Below, piece by piece: positions 17,627 to 25,605 of a DNA stretch of 64,000 nt. The notes under the pieces were generated by a model. That model saw only the letters and a program-made list of their open reading frames with translations, searched no databases and was not told where the DNA came from. The DNA lies in contig CBDDAJ010000024.1 in assembly GCA_965224845.1 (NCBI GenBank), forward strand, positions 1 to 64,000. Direction: 5' to 3'. This stretch comes from Wocania_A sp965224845. Lineage in GTDB: Bacteria; Bacteroidota; Bacteroidia; Flavobacteriales; Flavobacteriaceae. A program made the translations under genes and the position numbers. Positions within the stretch are counted from its first letter, which is position 1. Each line of letters begins with the position of its first letter.

Positions 17627-18010
17627 ATGAACAACAATGATATGATGGAGAAAGAGGAGATTTTTTCAAAAGTACTAAGGGCTGGAAGACGAACATATTT
17701 TTTTGATGTAAGAGCAACAAAAGCACAAGACTACTATCTTACAATTACAGAAAGTAAAAAGTTTACAAATGATGATGGGTCATATCATTATAAAAAGCAC
17801 AAAATATATATTTATAAAGAAGACTTTACTGAATTTAAAAGTATTCTTGCCGAAATGACTGATTATATTATAAAAGAAAAAGGAGATGAAGTTATTAGTG
17901 AACGTCATCAAAAAGATTTCAAAAAAGAATATAATAATCAGCCGCGGGTAACTGAAGATGAATTAAAAACTCCTGAAAGTTTTACCGATATAGACTTTGA
18001 TGATATATAA
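17627..18010 (+). CDS. PUR-family (DUF3276) nucleic-acid-binding protein
   Basis: 127 residues. The core FSKVLRAGRRTYFFDVRATK, then DYYLTITESKK and HKIYIYKEDFTEF, matches the PUR repeat of the bacterial DUF3276 family. This is a small Whirly-like fold that binds single-stranded DNA or RNA. The tail is acidic. The start MNNNDMMEKEEIF has two closely placed ATG options. The exact role in flavobacteria is not known. It is a single-gene unit closed by a terminator. Confidence 0.88.
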   Translation: MNNNDMMEKEEIFSKVLRAGRRTYFFDVRATKAQDYYLTITESKKFTNDDGSYHYKKHKIYIYKEDFTEFKSILAEMTDYIIKEKGDEVISERHQKDFKKEYNNQPRVTEDELKTPESFTDIDFDDI

Positions 18011-18030
18011 GAATATATTTTAAAATTAAC

Positions 18031-18064
18031 AAAAACCGTTATACATAAGTATAGCGGTTTTTTT
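18031..18064 (+). terminator. Intrinsic terminator after the PUR-family gene
   Basis: Arms at about 18031-18044 and 18049-18062 pair with one G-T wobble and end in a T run on the plus strand. It lies 20 bases after the stop codon at 18010. Confidence 0.85.
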
Positions 18065-18089
18065 ATATTTACGACCTAACTAACTCATA

Positions 18090-20597
18090 ATGAACAGGCT
18101 TTTTATAATTTGTTTTTTAACATCTCTATTTGTCACATCTCAAAGTGAAATAAACTTATCATATTATCTTCCACAGGACGTAAATTATAACCAAAATATT
18201 CCAACTCCAGAAAGTATTATTGGTCATCAAGTTGGTGATTGGCACATTACGCATGATAAGCTTGTGCAATATATGTATGCTCTTGCCAAAGCATCAGATA
18301 GAATAACAATTGAGAACCGGGGAAAAACCTTTGAAGACAGACCGCTATTGTTACTAACTATTACCTCTCCCAAGAACCATCAAAATATTGATGCTATACA
18401 TAAAAAGCATATTGATGCTACAAATAATAGCGCTGTAGATACCAAAGATATGCCAATAGTGGTTTATCAAGGCTTTTCAATTCATGGTAACGAACCTAGT
18501 GGCTCTAATGCAAGTTTATTGGCAGCATACTATTTAGCAGCTGCAGATAGTAATTATATAAATGAATTATTAAACAATACGATTATTTTATTTGACCCTT
18601 CTTTAAACCCTGATGGCTTGCAGCGCTTTGCTTATTGGGCTAATACTAATAAAAATATAAACCTAAACCCAGACCCAAACGATAGAGAATATAGTGAGGT
18701 TTGGCCTGGAGGAAGAACTAATCATTATTGGTTTGATATGAACAGGGATTGGTTGCCAGTACAATTACCAGAATCTAGAGTAAGAATTGAAACATTTCAC
18801 AAGTGGTTACCAAATATTTTAACCGATCATCATGAAATGGGGACTAATTCTACTTTTTTCTTTCAACCTGGAATACCTTCAAGAACGCATCCGTTAACTC
18901 CAAAATTGAATCAAGAATTAACAAAGAGTATTGGCAAATTTCATGCTGAAGCCTTGAACAAAATTGGTTCGCTCTACTATACTGAAGAAAGCTATGACGA
19001 CTTTTACTATGGTAAGGGCTCTACATTTCCAGATATCAATGGTGGTATTGGTATTTTATTTGAGCAAGCTAGCTCAAGGGGGCATATGCAAGAAAGTGAT
19101 AATGGTATTTTAACCTTTCCATTTACTATTAGAAATCAATTTACTACAATATTATCTACTTTAAATGCTGCAAAAAACATGCGTGAAGATATTTTAAAAT
19201 ATCAGCACAGTTTCTATAAAAATGCCATGCAAGAGGCTATAAAACAATCTAACAAAGCTATTGTTTTTGGTGATGAAAAAGATGCTGCAAAAACTTATCA
19301 TTTAGCTGAAATACTGAATAGGCACAAAATTAAGTTTCACGAAATAAAACAGGATTTTACCGCAAACGGAAAACGATTCAAAAAAGGGTATAGCTACATC
19401 ATACCAAAAAATCAAAAGAATATACGCTTAATAGATGCCATGTTCGAAAACCGCACATCATTTCAAGATAGTTTGTTTTATGATATTTCGGCATGGTCTT
19501 TTCAGCTTGCTTTTAACGTAGATTATGCAGAAAATGTATCGACAAAAAATTTAGGCAAACAAGTAGACCGTTTACAGCCTAAAAAAGGAAATGTTTCTGG
19601 TATGAGTAATTATGCTTACTTGTTGGAATGGCATGAATATTACTCGCCAAAATTCCTGAATCAATTATTAAATAAAGGCATTCGTACTAAAGTGGCTCTA
19701 AAACGCTTTAGCATAAACAATAAAGATTATGATTATGGCACACTTTTAATTCCTGTGCAAAATCAAAAATTTAATAGCGCAGATTTGTATACCTATTTAA
19801 ACGAATTTGCAAAAGAAAGTCATGTGCAAGTTAACGCAGTAAATACAGGGATAACTGCAGGCATAGATTTAGGCAGTAGAAATTTTAAAACTTTAATAAA
19901 ACCAGAAATAGCCCTATTAGTTGGCGATGGCATATCATCATACGATGCAGGAGAAGTTTGGCATTTATTTGATACACGCTTTAATATTGCGGTAACGAAG
20001 TTAGATACGAAAACCATTGGAAAAGCTAACCTAAATCGATACAATACAATTATAATCCCAAACATGAAATCTTTAAGTGAATCAAATACTAAAAAACTTA
20101 AATTGTGGGTAAAAAATGGAGGCAGCATTATTGGATACAGAAATGCCATTAAATGGCTAAAAAATAAAGAGTTCGTTAAATTAGATTTTGAAAAAACGAG
20201 TGTCCCTGCAAAACATATAAGTTTTGAAGAAAAAAGCAATTTTAAAGGTGCCCAAGTAATTGGTGGTGCTATTTTTGAAGCAAATCTAGACCGATCTCAT
20301 CCTATAAATTTTGGCTATAAAAATGATAAAATAGCATTATTTAGAAATACTACCATTTTCATTAAGGCAGACTCTTTAAGCTATAACAATCCAATTCAAT
20401 ATACCAAGACTCCGCTTTTAAGTGGATATATTTCTAAACCTAATTTGAAAGCTTTAGCCAAAACTGTTCCTGTTCAAATAAAAAAACTGGGCAAAGGCAA
20501 AGTGGTTGTATTTACAGATAACACTAATTTTAGAGCATTTTGGTACGGGACAAATAAACTTATGATGAATGCCATTTTCTTTAGAAAAGAACTATAG
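18090..20597 (+). CDS. Exported M14-family zinc carboxypeptidase
   Basis: 835 residues with a signal peptide (about 1-18). The M14 domain has the zinc motif HxxE as His132-Gly-Asn-Glu135 (SIHGNEPSGSN), the segment DMNRDWLPVQLPESR, and a third His in LTDHHEMG near residue 249. The probable catalytic Glu is in GILFEQASSRG. The last 350 residues form a C-terminal region with a glutamine-amidotransferase-like segment (RYNTIIIPNMKSL), usual for this large Bacteroidota subfamily. It should trim peptides in the periplasm or outside. The start sits 19 bases after a TATATTTA box. The 3' end overlaps the convergent acyltransferase gene by 6 bases. Confidence 0.92.
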   Translation: MNRLFIICFLTSLFVTSQSEINLSYYLPQDVNYNQNIPTPESIIGHQVGDWHITHDKLVQYMYALAKASDRITIENRGKTFEDRPLLLLTITSPKNHQNIDAIHKKHIDATNNSAVDTKDMPIVVYQGFSIHGNEPSGSNASLLAAYYLAAADSNYINELLNNTIILFDPSLNPDGLQRFAYWANTNKNINLNPDPNDREYSEVWPGGRTNHYWFDMNRDWLPVQLPESRVRIETFHKWLPNILTDHHEMGTNSTFFFQPGIPSRTHPLTPKLNQELTKSIGKFHAEALNKIGSLYYTEESYDDFYYGKGSTFPDINGGIGILFEQASSRGHMQESDNGILTFPFTIRNQFTTILSTLNAAKNMREDILKYQHSFYKNAMQEAIKQSNKAIVFGDEKDAAKTYHLAEILNRHKIKFHEIKQDFTANGKRFKKGYSYIIPKNQKNIRLIDAMFENRTSFQDSLFYDISAWSFQLAFNVDYAENVSTKNLGKQVDRLQPKKGNVSGMSNYAYLLEWHEYYSPKFLNQLLNKGIRTKVALKRFSINNKDYDYGTLLIPVQNQKFNSADLYTYLNEFAKESHVQVNAVNTGITAGIDLGSRNFKTLIKPEIALLVGDGISSYDAGEVWHLFDTRFNIAVTKLDTKTIGKANLNRYNTIIIPNMKSLSESNTKKLKLWVKNGGSIIGYRNAIKWLKNKEFVKLDFEKTSVPAKHISFEEKSNFKGAQVIGGAIFEANLDRSHPINFGYKNDKIALFRNTTIFIKADSLSYNNPIQYTKTPLLSGYISKPNLKALAKTVPVQIKKLGKGKVVVFTDNTNFRAFWYGTNKLMMNAIFFRKEL

Positions 20598-21623
20598 TTT
20601 TACTGCTAAAAGAGAAATTATTAAAATCGAAATTAAATAGAGCATTGCTATTTTAAAACTGAATAAAGTAGCAATGATAAAAACAATGGATAGAAGATAA
20701 AACGGGACCAAAGTTATGGCTATGGCAAATCTAAAGGTAGATGTAAACTCTATCTCGTCTATTTTTGGCAGTACAAAAAGCTTCCAGATTAAATAAGGAA
20801 ACAAAATATTTAAAATTAATAAGCCTTTAAAAAATGATTTTATGCCTTTTATTTTAAGTTTTCGAGTGGGGTTACAATCTCTAAAACCACTGGCTATACA
20901 TTTATTTACAGCTTTAGGGTTTAAAAAATCAACTTGTAAATCATTTAAAGCTCCTAAGGTTTCATTATAATTACCCGAGGGTATGTGTGTTGTTAGATTA
21001 GAGATTTCTGATTGAATTTTGGTTTTTAACTTTACAACATCATCATTTCTGTTTTCAGAAATAAAGGCATAGGCAGGTATAGGCTCTCCAAAAAATATGG
21101 AAGCACTATCCGGACATTTTTCAGCCTTTTCAAAATTTAATCCTACCGGAATTAATTGTAAATCTGTTTTTGGGTATTTTTTTAAAGTATCAAAAACTAT
21201 TCTTGTAAACCCTTTGCTCAAAGGTCTAACACTTCGCTTTAAATTATGACTTCCTTCCGGAAAAATAACAATGGCTTCTTCTTTATTTAAAAGCTCTGAG
21301 CAGGTATCAAAAATAGCATTATTATTAGATAATTTACTCCAACCATCCCGAATTCTATAAATAGGTAGCATTTGCAGGCTACTTAAAATTTTACGTATTA
21401 AAGGCTTTTTAAAAACTGCCGATCTTGTTAAAAAATATGAAAACCTGCCAGATTTAGTAGCAATTAGTAACGCATCTAATAAAGCGTTTTGATGATTAGA
21501 TAATAATAAAACCGGTTTGTTTTTTGGGATATTTTTATGACCATGGATTTTTATTGTTCTAAAATAAAAAAACATCCCTGTACTTAAGTACAATCTTACG
21601 CTATATAACCAGATAAATTTCAA
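20592..21623 (-). CDS. PlsC-family lysophospholipid acyltransferase with C-terminal membrane helices
   Basis: 343 residues. The acyltransferase block has SNHQNALLDALL, where His and Asp are five residues apart; the textbook motif has four. The second block is IFPEGSHN. A hydrophobic region with about three helices fills the last 90 residues. The enzyme would acylate a lysolipid or glycerol-3-phosphate derivative at the inner membrane. Its exact substrate is uncertain. It overlaps the BASS transporter start by 4 bases and is probably translationally coupled to it. Confidence 0.88.
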   Translation of the reverse strand: MKFIWLYSVRLYLSTGMFFYFRTIKIHGHKNIPKNKPVLLLSNHQNALLDALLIATKSGRFSYFLTRSAVFKKPLIRKILSSLQMLPIYRIRDGWSKLSNNNAIFDTCSELLNKEEAIVIFPEGSHNLKRSVRPLSKGFTRIVFDTLKKYPKTDLQLIPVGLNFEKAEKCPDSASIFFGEPIPAYAFISENRNDDVVKLKTKIQSEISNLTTHIPSGNYNETLGALNDLQVDFLNPKAVNKCIASGFRDCNPTRKLKIKGIKSFFKGLLILNILFPYLIWKLFVLPKIDEIEFTSTFRFAIAITLVPFYLLSIVFIIATLFSFKIAMLYLISILIISLLAVKL

Positions 21624-22528
21624 TATGCCAAACGTGTTTTCTTATAAGACCAATACCAAGCCAATACCAGGCCTGAAATAATATGCCAAATACCCCAAAA
21701 TGCAGCCAAAATAGCCATACCTCCTATCCCCTCAAAAAAAGTAAAAATCAGTAATAATCCTAAACCAGAATTTTGAATGCCCGTTTCTATGGCTAGTGTT
21801 TTTTGGTTTTTAAACGATAGTTTAAAAGCTTTAGCAACAAAAAAACCAATAATAATGGCCAATATATTATGGCTAACACCTATTAATAATACATGGTGGA
21901 TGTAGTTATTAAATACTTCTATGTTTTTAGAAAACGCAATAATTACAATGGTAATAAAAACAACAATGGATAAAGGTTTTAAAATTTTAGAAAGTTTGCC
22001 AGCCAGTTCTACATTTTTAAATCGTAACAGCATTCCTAAAATTAAAGGAATACCCAATATAAGCACAACTAGTTTTATTAATTCAAAAGGCTCGAGTTGT
22101 ATGGCTTTTAAGATTTCGGCAGTTGGTTGATACAAATTTCCGTAAAGCTGAAAATTTAAAGGTGTCATAAACACTGCTAAAAAAGTAGCAAATGCAGTTA
22201 AACTCACAGATAGTGCAGTATTTCCTTTTGCTAAACTTGTTATAAAATTTGAAACATTGCCACCAGGGCAAGCAGCAACCATCATCATTCCCAAAGCAAT
22301 ACTAGGTTGTGGTTTTATTATAAGTATAAACAGAAATGTAACAAAGGGTAATACAACAAATTGAGATAAAATCCCAATTAAAACTAATTTAGGTTGTTTT
22401 ATTAAGCTTTTAAAATCGTTTATCGAAATTCCCAATGCAACACCAAACATAACTATAGCAAGGGCTACATTTAATACCCAAAGCGCACTGGTATCAAAAT
22501 TTATTTGAACATGGTCTAGCTGTTGCAT
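21620..22528 (-). CDS. Bile acid:sodium symporter (BASS) family transporter
   Basis: 302 residues with about nine to ten transmembrane helices. The conserved MMMVAACPGGNVSNFITSLA segment and the ETGIQNSGLGLLL segment are the BASS sodium-site motifs. The family moves organic acids or sulfated compounds with sodium. The natural substrate here is not known. It lies 3 bases after csaA, in a csaA-BASS-plsC run. Confidence 0.92.
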   Translation of the reverse strand: MQQLDHVQINFDTSALWVLNVALAIVMFGVALGISINDFKSLIKQPKLVLIGILSQFVVLPFVTFLFILIIKPQPSIALGMMMVAACPGGNVSNFITSLAKGNTALSVSLTAFATFLAVFMTPLNFQLYGNLYQPTAEILKAIQLEPFELIKLVVLILGIPLILGMLLRFKNVELAGKLSKILKPLSIVVFITIVIIAFSKNIEVFNNYIHHVLLIGVSHNILAIIIGFFVAKAFKLSFKNQKTLAIETGIQNSGLGLLLIFTFFEGIGGMAILAAFWGIWHIISGLVLAWYWSYKKTRLAY

Positions 22529-22531
22529 ACA

Positions 22532-22867
22532 CTAAGAAACTGGTGTACCATTCTTTACACTGTTTTCCGGCTTTAAAAGCATAACATCTTTACCAGCAAC
22601 GGCTCCCACAACCAAACATTCGCTCATAAATGTAGCAATTTGCTTTTTGGGAAAATTTATAACAGCCACAATTTGTTTATTCAGCAAATCTTCCTTGCTG
22701 TACAAGGAGGTTATTTGTGCTGAAGATTTTTTAATTCCCAAATCTCCAAAATCTATAACAAGCTGATAAGCCGGGTTTCTTGCTTCAGGAAAATCATTTA
22801 CTTCTATAATGGTTCCAACTCGTAAGTCTACTTTAGTAAAATCTTCAAAAGTTATTGTATCGTTCAT
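22532..22867 (-). CDS. csaA: CsaA-type tRNA-binding-domain protein
   Basis: 111 residues forming a single EMAP-II/Trbp111 OB fold. Signatures: FTKVDLRVGTIIEVNDFPEA, QLVIDFGDLGIKKSSAQIT, VAVINFPKKQIA and the tail VMLLKPENSVKNGTPVS. CsaA is a dimeric chaperone-like protein linked to protein export in Bacillus and binds tRNA-like structures in related proteins. It is first of the csaA-BASS-plsC run and divergent from the peroxiredoxin-like gene (48-base gap). Confidence 0.92.
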   Translation of the reverse strand: MNDTITFEDFTKVDLRVGTIIEVNDFPEARNPAYQLVIDFGDLGIKKSSAQITSLYSKEDLLNKQIVAVINFPKKQIATFMSECLVVGAVAGKDVMLLKPENSVKNGTPVS

Positions 22868-22915
22868 TTTTTAAAAATACAAATTATTACGAACTTTGAA
22901 TAAACAAGAAAAAGA

Positions 22916-23470
22916 ATGGCAAGAACACCTTCAAATATGCTTCCACTGGGAACCATTGCACCAAATTTCAATTTATTAGATACTGTTTCTAATAAAGTAT
23001 TATCGCTGCAAAATTTAAAAGGAGATAGAGCAACGGTAATTATGTTTATTTGCAATCATTGCCCCTTTGTAATTCATATAAACTCAGAAATAGTTTCAAT
23101 AGCTAAGGCTTATTCGGAAAAAGGCATTTCTTTTATTGCCATTTCTAGTAACGATGTTATTAATTATCCTCAAGATGCTCCAGATAAGATGAAAATTCAT
23201 GCCAAAGATGAAAACTATCCCTTTCCTTATTTATATGATGAAACTCAAGATATAGCAAAAGCTTATGATGCTGCTTGCACACCAGATATTTATGTTTTTG
23301 ATACTGATTTAAGATTGAATTACAGAGGACAATTAGATGATTCTCGGCCAGGAAATGGATTGCCTGTTACCGGTAAAGATTTAAGGCATGCCTTAGATTG
23401 TTTATTAGATAACAAGGAGAATATTTGTATACAAAAGCCTAGTATAGGTTGCAATATTAAGTGGAAATAG
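22916..23470 (+). CDS. Thioredoxin-fold (AhpC/TSA-like) protein
   Basis: 184 residues, cytoplasmic. The redox motif is Cys46-Asn-His-Cys49 in FICNHCPFVIH. The remainder follows the peroxiredoxin-like fold (FIAISSNDVINYPQDAP, ACTPDIYVFD, LNYRGQLDDSRPG). The end PSIGCNIKWK is typical of this subfamily. Likely a thiol-disulfide oxidoreductase or peroxide-reducing enzyme, partner unknown. It converges on the GNAT gene with a 3-base gap. Confidence 0.9.
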   Translation: MARTPSNMLPLGTIAPNFNLLDTVSNKVLSLQNLKGDRATVIMFICNHCPFVIHINSEIVSIAKAYSEKGISFIAISSNDVINYPQDAPDKMKIHAKDENYPFPYLYDETQDIAKAYDAACTPDIYVFDTDLRLNYRGQLDDSRPGNGLPVTGKDLRHALDCLLDNKENICIQKPSIGCNIKWK

Positions 23471-23473
23471 GCA

Positions 23474-23956
23474 TTAAAAATTTAATTGCCAAAAGCCTAC
23501 ATCGAGCCATTTTTCAAACTTTCTCCCTACTGCTTTAAAGTGTGCTACTTGCTTAAAGCCAAATTTTTCATGAAGCTTAACGCTGGCTTCGTTGGGTAAA
23601 GTTAATCCTCCTAAAACCACATGGTAATTTTCCTGTTTTAATAGACTAAGTAATTCAGTATACAGCTTTGAGCCAATTTGTTTCCCGTGTTCTCCATATT
23701 TTACATATACTGTAGACTCAACCGTACGATTATAAGCTGGTTTTGGTCGCCACTTACTTCCGTAAGCATAACCTATAACGTCATCGTTTACTTCAAAAAC
23801 AATAAAAGGATATTTAGCATTAATATGCGTTAGCTTTTTGGTAAAAGTTTCCAGAGACAGAGGCTCGATATCAAATGTCACAATAGTATTTAAAACATAA
23901 TAATTATAAATATCTAAAAGTGCTTTGGTATCTTTTATGTGAAATGGCCTAATCAA
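23474..23956 (-). CDS. GNAT acetyltransferase, phosphinothricin-acetyltransferase-like
   Basis: 160 residues. The opening MIRPFHIKDTKALLDIYNYY and the segment ESTVYVKYGEHGKQIGSKLY (acetyl-CoA loop) are typical of the PAT/YncA branch. The end HFKAVGRKFEKWLDVGFWQ also fits. The branch N-acetylates amines such as methionine sulfoximine; a natural substrate cannot be named. It lies 6 bases after the YfiT gene. Confidence 0.9.
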   Translation of the reverse strand: MIRPFHIKDTKALLDIYNYYVLNTIVTFDIEPLSLETFTKKLTHINAKYPFIVFEVNDDVIGYAYGSKWRPKPAYNRTVESTVYVKYGEHGKQIGSKLYTELLSLLKQENYHVVLGGLTLPNEASVKLHEKFGFKQVAHFKAVGRKFEKWLDVGFWQLNF

Positions 23957-23962
23957 AAAAAA

Positions 23963-24508
23963 TCAAATCCAATTATTTCTTTTTAATACATTCTCGATAT
24001 GAGCATAATGATGATTACTATGCCATGCATAAACACCAATATTTTCTTTTAATAAAACGTCATTCATTGTTTCCGGGTGAATAAAACTTTTATTTAAATC
24101 GGTTTCAGATAGTCTTCTTAAGAGGTAAACCAATTTATAATGAATGGCTTTGATATGCTCAATAGACATTTGAATTGGGGCCGATTTAGTATCTACAAGC
24201 TCTGCCCATCGGTCTTCGTAATATGCCTTAATCATTGGTTTATCTTCTGTTAGTGCCCATTTAAAACGAGTATAACTATGATGATGACTATCAGAAATAT
24301 GATGCACAACTTGCCTGATTGTCCATCCATCTGGCCTATATTGTGTATCTAACTGTTGTTTAGTAAGATGCTTTACTAATCTTTCTAAACGAATTGGAAA
24401 TTGTTCTAAAATTGAAGTCCAGTTTTCTATATGTTCTTTTGAAATATTCTCTGGGCAATCAAATTGGCCTATGGGGTATTTTAAGTTTTGGAGTTCTAAA
24501 TTTGTCAT
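23963..24508 (-). CDS. YfiT-family putative metal-dependent hydrolase/bacillithiol-transferase-like
   Basis: 181 residues from ATG 24508 (MTNLELQNLKYPIGQF). An upstream ATG at 24529 lies inside the terminator hairpin and is rejected. His69/70 (VVHHISDSHHH), His163 and His167 (AWHSNHHYAH) match the three nickel/zinc-binding histidines of Bacillus YfiT. WTIRQVVHH and RFKWALTED are further signatures. In Bacillus the family includes thiol S-transferases; flavobacterial thiol partners are not established. Confidence 0.9.
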   Translation of the reverse strand: MTNLELQNLKYPIGQFDCPENISKEHIENWTSILEQFPIRLERLVKHLTKQQLDTQYRPDGWTIRQVVHHISDSHHHSYTRFKWALTEDKPMIKAYYEDRWAELVDTKSAPIQMSIEHIKAIHYKLVYLLRRLSETDLNKSFIHPETMNDVLLKENIGVYAWHSNHHYAHIENVLKRNNWI

Positions 24509-24520
24509 GTATAAATATAA

Positions 24521-24549
24521 AAAAAGCACTTCAAAAAGAAGCGCTTTTT
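24521..24549 (-). terminator. Intrinsic terminator after the cyclophilin-FKBP gene
   Basis: Arms 24521-24532 and 24538-24549 pair with one mismatch around an A5/T5 loop. The minus strand continues with a T run. It ends the peptidyl-prolyl isomerase transcript 20 bases after its stop and overlaps the leader of the YfiT gene. Confidence 0.8.
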
Positions 24550-24569
24550 AGTATCAAAAAGAATGTTTT

Positions 24570-25502
24570 TTATTTTACATCCATTAATTCTACATCAAAA
24601 ATTAAAGTAGCATCAGGTGGAATAACGCCTCCAGCGCCTCTGCTTCCGTATCCTAAATCGCTAGGTATTACTAATCGCGCCTTATCACCTACACTTAACA
24701 GACAAATCCCTTCGTCCCAACCAGGAATAACTTGTCCAACACCTACAGGAAACTCAAGAGGTTGATTGCGCTTATATGAAGAATCGAAAACCGTACCATC
24801 TGCTAATTGACCTTTATAATGCACAGATACTGTTTTACCTTTTTCTGCCTTTACTCCTTTACCTTCCTGAATTATCTGATATCGTAACCCGCTTTCGGTC
24901 TTATTAAACCCTGCTGCAATTTTATCTAATGCTTTATCTGCAGCTGCTTTTGCTTCTGCTAAACGTTTTTCTCTTGAGCCTTCAAAAGTTCTAAAAGCTT
25001 CAACAGCATTGTAAGCCTCAGCTTCAGCACCTACTCTAACAATTTCTAAACTATCAATTGCATCACCCTGTGCAATAGCATCAACAATATCTTGACCATG
25101 CGCTACTTTGCCAAAAACAGTATGATTATTATCTAACCATGGGGTTTCTACATGAGTTATAAAAAACTGACTACCATTAGTTCCTGGACCAGCATTAGCC
25201 ATAGATAATACTCCCGGGCCATCGTGTTTTAAATCTGGATGAAATTCATCATCAAACTGGTAACCAGGGTTTCCAGAGCCAGATCCTTGCGGGCAACCGC
25301 CTTGAATCATAAAATCTGGTATTACTCTATGGAATTTTAAACCGTTATAATATGGTGTACCTTGAGGTTTAACCGAGTTTTCTAAGTTACCTTCTGCTAA
25401 AGCAACAAAGTTACCTACAGTTCCTGGAGTTTTTTTGTATTCTAAAGCAATAAGAATTTCTCCTTTTGTTGTATTAAATTTTGCGTATAGTCCGTCTTGC
25501 AT
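24570..25502 (-). CDS. Dual-family peptidyl-prolyl isomerase: cyclophilin fused to FKBP
   Basis: 310 residues from ATG 25502 (MQDGLYAKFNTTKGEI), preferred over ATG 25529 because the latter overlaps the -7 box. Residues 1-165 are a cyclophilin (FHRVIPDFMIQGG, GTNGSQFFIT, WLDNNHTVFGKV). A charged helical linker of about 40 residues follows. Residues 205-310 are an FKBP domain (VSVHYKGQLADGTVFDSS, VIPGWDEGICLLSVGDKARL, GYGSRGAGGVIPP). Both active sites look complete. There is no signal peptide, so it works in the cytoplasm as a folding catalyst. This cyclophilin-first order is the CFBP type described in flavobacteria. Confidence 0.95.
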   Translation of the reverse strand: MQDGLYAKFNTTKGEILIALEYKKTPGTVGNFVALAEGNLENSVKPQGTPYYNGLKFHRVIPDFMIQGGCPQGSGSGNPGYQFDDEFHPDLKHDGPGVLSMANAGPGTNGSQFFITHVETPWLDNNHTVFGKVAHGQDIVDAIAQGDAIDSLEIVRVGAEAEAYNAVEAFRTFEGSREKRLAEAKAAADKALDKIAAGFNKTESGLRYQIIQEGKGVKAEKGKTVSVHYKGQLADGTVFDSSYKRNQPLEFPVGVGQVIPGWDEGICLLSVGDKARLVIPSDLGYGSRGAGGVIPPDATLIFDVELMDVK

Positions 25503-25526
25503 TATTCTGTTTTTTATTTGAAGCTG

Positions 25527-25534
25527 CAAAGATA
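25527..25534 (-). promoter_or_regulatory. -7 box upstream of the cyclophilin-FKBP gene
   Basis: Minus-strand TATCTTTG, followed by GCAGCTTC, is an exact TAnnTTTG box 25 bases before the ATG at 25502. Confidence 0.55.
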
Positions 25535-25605
25535 GGAAAGTAAGTTAGAAGTATAAAGTTTTATTGAACCGAAGACCCAACACCAAAAAAGTATAGACTA
25601 CCTTA

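Noticed and set aside
19820..20239. A 139-codon minus-strand frame inside the M14 peptidase gene
   Set aside because: Shadow frame of a well-supported protein, hydrophobic by composition only.
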